Assembly: GCA_949126835.1 (NCBI GenBank)
Contig: OX421492.1
Location: forward strand, 40,844,498-40,908,497
Direction of reading: 5' to 3'
DNA length: 64,000 nt
From: Anisus vortex
Lineage: Eukaryota > Mollusca > Gastropoda > Planorbidae
Part shown: positions 11,601 to 22,600 of the stretch, one piece after another
Numbering within the stretch: position 1 is the stretch's first letter
How the letters are laid out: each line of letters starts with the position of its first letter
Notes under the pieces: generated by a model
Database searches by the model: none
Seen by the model: only the letters and a program-made list of their open reading frames with translations
Told to the model about the DNA's origin: nothing
Program-made: the position numbers and the translations under genes

Positions 11601-14600
11601 GTTTGCATTCTAATGCATCATAGTCTCAGTAGTTTGCATTCTAATGCATCTTTGTCTCAGTAGTTTGCATTCTAATGCATCATAGTCTCAGTAGTTTGCA
11701 TTCTAATGCATCTTAGTCTCAGTACTTTGCATTCTAATGCATCTTTAGTCTCAGAAGTTTGCATTCTAATGCATCTTTAGTCTCGGTAGTTTGCATTCTA
11801 ATGCATCTTAGTCTCAGTAGTTTGCATTCTAATGCATCTTTGTCTCAGACGTTTGCATTTTAATGCATCTTAGTCTCAGTAGCTTGCATTCGAATGCATG
11901 TTAGTCTCAGTAGTTTGCATTCTAATGCATCTTTGTCTCAGTAGTTTGCATTCTAATGCATCTTAGTCTCAGTAGTTTGCATTCTAATGCATCTTTGTCT
12001 CAGACGTTTGCATTTTAATGCATCTTAGTCTCAGTAGCTTGCATTCTAATGCATCTTTGTCTCAGTAGTTTGCATTCTAATGCATCATAGTCTCAGTAGT
12101 TTGCATTCTAATGCATCTTTGTCTCAGTAGTTTGCATTCTAATGCATCATAGTCTCAGTAGTTTGCATTCTAATGCATCTTAGTCTCAGTACTTTGCATT
12201 CTAATGCATCTTTAGTCTCAGAAGTTTGCATTCTAATGCATCTTTAGTCTCGGTAGTTTGCATTCTAATGCATGTTAGTCTCAGTAGTTTGCATTCTAAT
12301 GCATCTTTGTCTCAGACGTTTGCATTTTAATGCATCTTTGTCTCAGTAGCTTGCATTCGAATGCATCTTAGTCTCAGTAGTTTGCATTCTAATGCATCTT
12401 TGTCTCAGTAGTTTGCATTCTAATGCATCTTAGTCTCAGTAGTTTCCATCTAATGCATCTTTGTCTCCGTAGAGTTAAATAGAAAGAAGATCACCAGACA
12501 AAAATTTCTGAGCTGGGGGCACTCCCACAGTCATATGCTCCACTGACTCCTTTTCTTTCCCATAGTGGTCCCACCGTCAAAGTTAGGTCAGAACCTGGCA
12601 AAGTGTGCCCCAGGCACTACCACACATTAGAATAATTCACAAATCTTTGTATAAATTGCTTTGTGGATACAAAAATTTAAAAAGTTTGAGTAAATATTTT
12701 GAATTTTAGTTAGATTTTAAAGCTAGAACTCTTTATTAAACTAGTTCTTATATCAATGTAATAAAAAAAAAATTATTTTGACATTCACAATTGTAAATGT
12801 GCTTTGAAACAATTTATTCTGAAGAAATATGTACATTTTTCTGCTTTGTTTATTTTTTTTACAAAGATATCAAAAGCTAAGGAAATATTTAATAGGTAGT
12901 CAAATAGTTGGTTCATGTATGTTGTTGTTTATTTATTTCATTCATCAGGTATCCAGATGATATTGAAAAAGTCTTAAGTACAGAAATTCGGCCTCGTGCT
13001 AGAACCCTTATACGTTTCCAGGATGTTCAAATTGGACAAAACATTATGGCAAATTACAATTTGGAAGAGCCAGAGACAAGAGGCTATTGGTATGATTGTT
13101 GTGTTACTGGGAAGAAAGACACAAGAACAGTGAAAGAACTTTATGCAACAGTACGAGCAGGGTAAACAATTTTATTTTTCGTGTGAAGAAATGTAAATCA
13201 ACTATACGAAAGGAAATCTTAACACATTTGTTGCTAATGAGACCTAATGTGCATGACCCCTCCGTCCAAGCATGGCTTTTAAAAAAGTAGGAATATAGTT
13301 AGTTTTGTTTTAAAAAAATGAATGTTTCTATTAAGTTTTTAATTTATTGCGTGAACAAACAGGGATGTAACTTTTCCGATTTTTGGCGGAATTCCGAATA
13401 TTCCGTTTCAACTCGATTTTCCTCTGCGTTTTCTGAAAATGTTCCCCCGGGAGATTTTTTCCAAGAATTTTTACATTTTTTTACGACCAATTTTTTTTCA
13501 ACATTTGTGAAAAAAAGCGACTCTTTTTCTATCGGAAGTCGGAACTAAAATATATTTTTATTGACATGCGCTGTATAGATACTTACTTTTATTTTACCCC
13601 CAAAAATGGATGTACTTTCACTTTCGTATTCTGTGCCGACCGAAAATTTTGGTCAATAAAAACCACAATAAAATATTGACTTCCAATCCAATACTTTAGA
13701 ATAAATTTAGCCACTTCTTTTACTAATAAATAAACTTTCCGTTTTTCGCTCCCCTGTGCTTTTTTAAAAATTTGAATTAAATTTTGCAGTCATGGTTGTC
13801 GAACTAATTTGTCGATATATATTTTTATTGAAATGAAAACAGCCATAAATAAACCATCTGGTTTATGTTGCTTACGTAATAAATCAGTTAGGAATATTTT
13901 TAAGGCATGATATATGATTCAGAAGATGATTTTGCAACTAGAGATGCAAGAACATTAGTTTAGCCTAAGTTTAGGTTTTGAGTAGGAAAGCTGAAGTCCG
14001 AAGCTTTGCCTTCCTTGACTTTAGGCTTAGGCCTAGAACTAGTCTAGTACCAGTACTAGAATAGCAGGAGTTGCCCCTAATACAATATCTTAATCGGGAT
14101 AATTTTTGTTCAAAAGCCCTAAATACTGAAATTTCAATAGTATTAGTATAGTACATATAAGTACAAAAAGATACCGTAAATAAAATGGCTATAATAATTT
14201 TCCATAATATTTTTTTTATTTGCCTTTTGAAAAAGTGTAGTTTTAGGACCTGATTAAAAAAAAATAATTCTGTCTTGCTTGTGGCGTGTGCCCCGCCCCT
14301 CCTTCTAAAAGGAAGGGGGTACATAAACAATCAAATTCATTTTCATCTAGTATTTTTTTCTTAAATGTGAAAATGGCCTTTGAACTTCTAATGAATGTTT
14401 TTTGTTGTTTTTTTAATTTATTTCCAATTAAAACTAAACAACATATCAATAAAATGTTTATTATTAAAATGTTTATATGAGTAAATTATAATGGATTATA
14501 ATTATGCATATTATTATGGTTGTATTCATATATTAACTGATTAACAACCGTATTAACAGCAGAAAAAAATCAAGCTGTGGCCGAATTAAATTTCTGTCCC

Positions 14601-16580
14601 GTTTTTTTACAAGTGGGTGTGTGTACATATGTGTGTGTTGTTCTCTTGTCCATTGATAGATTTTAAAACGAATTATACCATTTTGTAGGAAAATAAATTG
14701 TGTATAAGATAAATATAAACAAAATTTAGTTAATGTGTTAGTTTAGACAATAATTTATGTTGACATGTGATTAGTTACGAAAAAATAGACGGAAAAATAA
14801 AAAAATTCCTTTTACCTAATATTTCGTTTTTTTCTAACAGAATTTATAGTTTTCACTCATAATTATTATAAAGTATATTCAAAATCGAACATAATAAATC
14901 CAAGATGAAGTTAATTGAGTGATAATTACACAAACAGGATAAGATTTTACAATGGAAACATTTTCCAAAAACGAGAAGAAAGTTATTTTTTTCCGCTTAT
15001 TTTTACCGAAATTTAGCACAGAAACTAAGAATGTTTACGCTTTGAAATCAAAAATAGGTTCGTAAATATACTTCCTGTCTGTAACTACAAATTTCGGAAC
15101 AGAATTTAACGAAATAATGCAAATATTAAGCTTTAAACTCGACGAAATAATCTTGGCGCTGTCAGCTGCTTGCGGTACAAAGTGAATGAATCGCATGAGC
15201 CGCTGTGAGCGGCTCATGGTAGTTAATCAGTAACATTATTTTTTATTAATTAAAACTTTATTAAATTAAATTAATTTATATTTAAATTATTTATTTAAAA
15301 ACTATTCCTTTCGTTACGTCACCGGCAGGACTAGATTTTTCCTAATTTTTGGGGGGAAGTCAATTACACCCCTGAAACAAAGTTGGGGTAGTTTTCACTG
15401 GTCTTTTTTTTTTTATAGTTATGGCCATTTTATGGCCAAATTAAATGTGAATAAATTAAATGAATTTAACCTGAGTCGCCCTTGTGTGTTCAGGTTAATA
15501 TTTTATTAACTAATTGTAATTGTAAGAATAATTTTTTTAACTTTGTTTAAAAAGTTTTCTTAAGAATTCTGGTCTCACAGAACTCGGTTTTGGGATCAAA
15601 TAAATATATTACAAAATTACAATCTTGTTATTACCATTTAATATTAAAGACATTTCAATTCTAAAACCATATAGTCCAAACTTGACACCACTTCCCAACT
15701 GTCGGCTGCTCTTCTTAAAAGAATTGTTTGGTATTGAAGTTCATGGTACTCAGCTTTCAGAAGATGACATTTCAAATGAGTCTAAGACAAATATAGCAAC
15801 AAGTAAGTAGTTTTATTATAGTAGTGTGTGTTTTTTTCTTCAAGAAAACATTTGTATTATAATAAAACAATATTATAAAAACAAAATGGGTAGTGCAGAA
15901 AAGAATTGTATGTTCACTTGTGTGTTATCATTGTCTTGAGGAAATAGCAAAATGTAAATAGAAGAGAGTTGGAACTAATGGGCAATAGAAGACTACCTTA
16001 TGGGTTGAAAGTAAAGCTGGCTAATTTAAGGAGCTTAGGTATTCAAAAGAATGTTGTGTTTGGCTAGACTACCTTATAGGTTGAAAGTAAACCTGGCTAA
16101 TTTAAGGAGCTTAGGTACTCAAAAGAATGTTGTGTTTGGCTAGACTACCTTATGGGTTGAAAGTAAACCTGGCTAATTTAAGGAGCTTAGGTACTCAAAA
16201 TAATGTTGTGTTTGGCTAGACTACCTTATGGGTTGAAAGTAAACCTGGCTAATTTAAGCAGCTTAGGTACTCAAAAGAATGTTGTGTTTGACTAGACTAC
16301 CTTATGGGTTGAAAGTAAACCTGGCTAATTTAAGGAGCTTAGGTACTCAAACGAATGTTGTATTTGGTTAATGCTCTAGTCCCAAGCTGAACAAAACGTT
16401 AGGTAAATATTTGTGGATACACACTACATCAGGTGAACATTTGACTTTCTGACAATGTGTAACGCAAACAGAGTTCGGGACACTAACAGGTAAACATTTG
16501 ACCAATATAATAAATTCAACTCCCTAATATGAGAGCTAGAAGTCATATACTATCAACAAGCTAAATTCCCTGGTGTTGCC

Positions 16581-16611
<31 letters not shown>

Positions 16612-19600
16612 AAACATGCTTGTATAAGCTACAGATACAAAATTTATAAACTTCAATGAAGAGAAAGTTTTCTTTTAAAATAATCTTAATTGAAATACAT
16701 TGGTAGAAATAAAAGGTATAGACTAACTGGAGAATTGGACTCGGGTCGCCCGCATGGCAGTCCGATACGTTAACCGCTTAGCTAGTGAATACACGTGTCC
16801 AAAGTGAAATCGCAAAAGTATTATATGAGACTTGTACAATAACGTCACGTTTCTTAAAATAAACTAATATGATTGATTTGAACACACACACAATCTACTT
16901 TATATATATAGATGAATCAGCCAAACTGTTGTTTTTTTGTTTGTTTTTAACAACTGATTTGCTTGTGAAGAAGTTTCTCTGATTTGCCTTTTTGTCCAGG
17001 GGAAAACAAATCAGAATGTGACAAGTGTAATGACAATGTAAATAAGAAATGTAAACACTGCGGCTGCTGCCAGTGTGGAGATAAGAAAGATCCAGACAAA
17101 ACTATACTTTGTGATGAGTGTAACCAGGCTTTTCATTTGTACTGCTTGAAGCCGCCATTGGACAGTGTACCTCAGGAAGATGAGTGGTGAGTCTGAAATA
17201 TTCTTATCAAGTTTCAAATATATGTATTTATGAAAAAGTCAAGTGTTAACAGGGGTTTTGCTTAAGTACTTCATAAAGATAGTTATTGATCTTATGGATT
17301 TTGTTTATGATAAAATATTGTTGTTGTTTTTTAAATCATACAAGAAATATCAACAAAGGCAGATTGTGTGCTGATTTCTATCTAGCATAAATTGTCTGGG
17401 TGTAACATATACTTAACTTATCCAATACAATGTTTTTTAAAGAAAAATTTGTATCTTACTTATGTGGAATGTTTCCTAGGTACTGCCCTGAATGTAAAAA
17501 TGATGACACAGCAATAGTTAAGACTGGAGAAAAGCTAAAGGTGAACAAGAAGAAAGCCAAAATGGCATCAGCCAACAGTACTAGCAACAGAGACTGGGGC
17601 AAGGTATTTTTTTTGTTGTAATGTACAACTATTGAATGTTTTTTTCCTACAATATGCCAGTTAAAATAAACAGACTTGACAACCCTTACAATTTTCTTGG
17701 AATTTTACAGATTGTGTACCTGTCATTTTCCAACAACACCCTTATAACTCCATTTTTCAAAACATTTTAATTTGTGACTTTTAGCATACCCATCATAAAA
17801 ATACAAAACAGAAGCACAAAGTTCTGATTAGATTTTTTTTCTTGCTTCCATTATTGATAGCATGCCACAGGCTGATTATTTTCAAGGTTTGAACAGTATG
17901 CTAATCTTTTGATAGCCAAACCATGATGTTACGATACTTTTTTTTATATGGTCCAATATATGTTTAAAAATTGCCATAAAGGTCCAAAGAGTAAGAACCT
18001 TTAAAAGGGCCAAGCTTTTATATTCTGATCTTATCGGATCTGGTATTGGTATTCTCGAATACTTCCAACTTTCTTTTGTTTAATCTATTTCCAATTCCTT
18101 TAAATTTTTATAAGTAGGTCATGCTACTTCTTCTCATCTTTCTAGGTTGAGGCGTTTGGACTTACAAATAGAAAGATTAACAAATTATTTTCATAAAATA
18201 TTAAATAAAAGTGTAGTGAATTAATAAAAAAAACTACTAAAAAAACAAAATAAATAACTAGGCCTACTGATGCAATGCTATTATTAATAAAAATGGCATT
18301 TAAAATCAACAATTAGTAATTAGGCTTACGCTACTCTCGCGTCCTAAATTCGGCTATCGTGGTTGTAAAATAAAATACAATTTTCCATGACATCAAGAAC
18401 TGTTTTATTGGAAAGAAATGTTGTTGTTTTTATTTCTAGGCCTGCATCTCTGTACTATAAACGCTCATTAATCCTTACTATGGAAAAACAAAATAGGAAT
18501 ATTGCGAGAAAACCTATTTTTATTTTGGCCTAAATTAATAACCATGGAACAGATCATATTTTGTAAAAAATAGTTGGCATAACCTATCGCCTACAAGTAC
18601 TTATAATTACTGGACTATATGGTCTTTAATTAGTTTAATAACTATTGATTCTTTGAATAAAGAAATGAAAAAGTTTATCAGAGAAGCTGTAGTTGAAACA
18701 AATTTGGCAATGGAAATAGGACAAACTATTAGCATCTCATCCAAAGAGTTAAAAGCCTTCCACCAACCTATGTATTTTGTTTTATTTCTGCAGGGTATGG
18801 CATGTGTAGGTAGAAGCAAATTGTGCACAATTGTATCGTCCAATCACTATGGACCAATACCTGGTGTGGAAGTTGGAACATTGTGGAAGTTTAGAGTACA
18901 GGTAAGAATTATTTAGGCATGGTTTTTGGTGTGGGGGAGGATTTATTTTCATCAGAATTTTTTTTTACCTGCCAAAATAGAAGTGTGAAAGACTGCTAAA
19001 GGTTCACAATAATTTTGTCTTAATATTTTTTATTTCTGCTTTATACAAAATGTAGTTTTAGGGTTCGTAGACCAAAAAGGTTTTTCAAAAACTGACATAG
19101 AATGTAAACAAAAAAAGGCCAAAAGAAATATTGGCACAATTTTATTATTTAAATAACATAGATGGTGGAGATATTTTACATTTTAATTAGGCCTAATGCT
19201 TAAGTCATAAGTTTATATATTTGTGTGTTTTAGTAAGTTTTAGAAGTGTCTAGTTTACAATGAAAATTTCTTAGGACTAAAGAATAATAAATTAATTGCT
19301 TGAATCAGTTATTGTGTAGAAAAATATTCAACTATGAAACCATCCTCTAAAATGTATCTGTCTATTGACAGATTCACTTCTTAATGTAATTGTATTATTA
19401 GGTATAAATCTTAGCTTTCAGCCTATGTGGTTTCTTTCTTCTGAGCAAGTCATATTTTGTTTTCAATATATAATATTGTATAGGTCAGCGAGGCTGGTGT
19501 GCATAGACCACATGTGGCAGGGATACATGGGAGAGAAGAAGATGGTGCGTACTCCATAGTCCTGTCTGGTGGTTATGAAGATGATGCTGTAAGTAGGAGA

Positions 19601-22600
19601 GATTCTAATCTATTTTTCAAAATTAATGATACTACAGACATGCCTACCGATCCACTTTTTCCAGCATTGTTTCCCGGAAAATGACTACAATTTACATCCC
19701 TATTCCACAATAGATCAGTTTGTTCCGCAAATCAGCTAGTTGGAAAAAAGCAGACATTTAAAAAATTTAATCAAGAAAGTAATATCACGAAAAAAAAAAG
19801 CATTTACCTACTTTTGTTTCATTCAATTCATTTCCCCTTTTTTTGTCAAGAGCACTGCAGGAGGTGCTTTGCCAATGATGCAAAAAATAGGAACATTTAA
19901 ATGAATTCCCATGTATTTTATTATTAAGCAAAGACGAATTATATGTGCTACTAATGTTAATTGCAGCATAAAGTATGGAAGAATTTATTACCCTAAAACT
20001 AAGTCTATTGATGCTAGCTGAAATAATAAAATATATTACCATGCCTTGTAGTTTCTAGCTGATAAATAAAAGGATCTCAGATTTTTTTCTCCTACTGCTA
20101 TAAATGGGCTTGTAAAACTCAAGATGAGTATTTTAGCTATTGAATTTAATTTGCCTTTTTTATATAACATATATATAACTTAATTCATTGACTTAGGCGT
20201 CTTAGGCTTAGACCTTTAGACTTAGTACTAGGCTTAGGGATTTAGTTTCAGTTTTAACAAAAGAAAATTGGGTTTTAAAAAATGGATCTTAATTGATGTA
20301 GCCATTTAGAATATATAGAGGTAGGCAAACAGATATGCATTTGTCTCTTTCTGCTTTAATACTTATTAGACCTATATAAAAACTTTTAAAAAAAAATTGT
20401 GAATAATTAATGTCATCATCATCTGTCCTTTGGGTTCCTTGTGGAACATAGGGCCTCAGTCAAAGAATGCCACTCTCCACTGTCTCTTGCCAGTCGTTTC
20501 AATTCTTCCCAGTTCTTCCAGCCTCATCAAACATGCTTCCTCTCCCTGTTCATTTGGGTCTTCCTCTGTTTCATTTGCCCTGGGGGTTCCACTCTAAGGC
20601 CTGTCTAGCTCTGTTGTTGTTATCTTTCCTGAGGGTGTGTCCAATCCATCTCCTCTTTTCTTTCCATGATTTGTTGTTCTACTGTTGTCTGTCCACACCT
20701 TAATTTTCTACCCTGTTGTACCATTGTATGATTGTATTTTCATTATATTTCTATCTGTATTGACTTAGATTGTATAATGCACTGTGTATAACTGTTCGCG
20801 GAAAACATATTTCTTGTGTATTTTGTTAATATATATTTATATTTGCACAGCAAAGCTTCCTCCCCACTAATGTTCCTTATTAAGGTCCTCTGTTCCACAT
20901 TCTAATTAGTGTGGGTAGGCATGTCTGATACAATATTTCAACAATATAATATAGAACTATTCTATTCTAGTTCAAACTGCAAATCATTAATTTCATTTTA
21001 TAAAAAAGAAAAATCAGTTATTTATTAAGCTTAAGTTGAACATTGTCTTTTGAGATACGTTATTTTTTTTAACCAACTTAAACTTAGCAACCAAGTCCAG
21101 AAGTTATTGGAACGTCTTTTTTAACTCTTGTTTGTTTCCTTTAAAATACTTTTGTCCAAAACTTCCCTCATTTGTATTTCAGAACGTTGGGGTGCCACAT
21201 ATGACATTAACACTATATTGTTTAATTGCCTATATTTTCTGCACGTTTTAAGGCATCGTCCAGCTTTATTTCCATCCATTTCATGAAGTTATTTTACAAT
21301 CATTTCCCATAACTTCCTTTTTTTTTCACCTTCCTCTTGTTTTATTTTAGCATCTCTAGTTTGTACTTAATTACTAATTACTACACTGCATACAAGTTAA
21401 TCTAATCACATTTAACTTAATTACTAATTACTACACTGCATACAAGTTAATCTAATCACATTTAACTTGATTGAATCTTTCTTATTCCTAAATGTAGGAT
21501 GATGGAGATCAATTCTATTACACTGGTAGTGGTGGCCGAGATCTTTCAGGAAACAAGCGAACAGCAGAACAGTCATGTGACCAAACATTGACACGAATGA
21601 ACAAGTCAGTCAAAGCAATGCGCTTTCATATACTTTTATATATATTTTACTATCCCAAATTAGTTTATTTTTAATTTGTGAATTGTTAAGTTAAATTTTT
21701 TATATATCGCTGGATAAGATAGACATTTTATTTAGCCCTTTGTGTGGCTTTGTCCTGATTATCATGTAATTCTATAAAGAAATACAACATGCAATTTTTT
21801 ATTTATCATGTTAAGTATAAATTAGTAAAACAAATATGAACCTCTCGCTTTAATCCTTAATTTTTCATTGCCCACAGAGCATTGGCTAAAAACTGCAATG
21901 CTCCAATAGACAATAAAAATGGTGCTGAAGCCAAAGATTGGAAAGGTGGAAAGCCTGTAAGAGTTGTGAGAAATTGTAAAGGCAGGAAACACTCAGAATA
22001 TGCACCTGAGGATGGCAACCGATATGATGGAATTTATAAGGTAAAAACATACCTCAATCATCAACTGTTTATTTTATTACCACATTATATGACTTATGTG
22101 TTTGTTTTTATTGATTCACTTACAAGTGTAAAATATAAAATAGTTTAAAACACATTTATATAATTCTTTTTTAAATGATTTACAAGGAAATTATTTATTT
22201 ATCATGGTAGTCAGTGTTAATTATCACTTAAACATTGCAAGGACAAATGATATATTTTGTTGTTGAATGATTTTAGTTTCTTGTTTAAAAATTAATTAAA
22301 TTAAATTAATTATGGTTTCATGTTTTAATTGAAATCCAGATTGTAAAATATTGGCCAGAGAAAGGCAAGTCAGGTTTCCTCGTGTGGCGTTATCTCTTGC
22401 GGCGTGATGATCCCGTCCCTGCCCCGTGGACAAAAGCTGGGAAAAAAAGAACAGAAGAGCTTGGGCTAGAGATGCAGGTATTGGAGAGATTTGTTCAATA
22501 TTTCAATCTTGGAAACAATAAGCACAAAGTTGTTTTTTTCAACGATTAATCAAACATATTCCCTGGCATTGCCAGATATCACTTTAAAGTTTAACCCTTT

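Noticed and set aside
11450..12476. Array of near-identical repeats considered as CRISPR
   Set aside because: The units are directly tandem with no unique spacers, lie in an intron of an animal gene, and the genome is eukaryotic. The same applies to 26611-27072 and 37565-37999.
13971..14480. Open frames of 64-119 codons on both strands in UHRF1 intron 5
   Set aside because: They overlap each other, lie within a putative TIR element and show no transposase or host motif.
17011..17217. 68-codon minus-strand frame over the UHRF1 PHD exon
   Set aside because: It is the shadow of a conserved zinc-finger exon on the plus strand.
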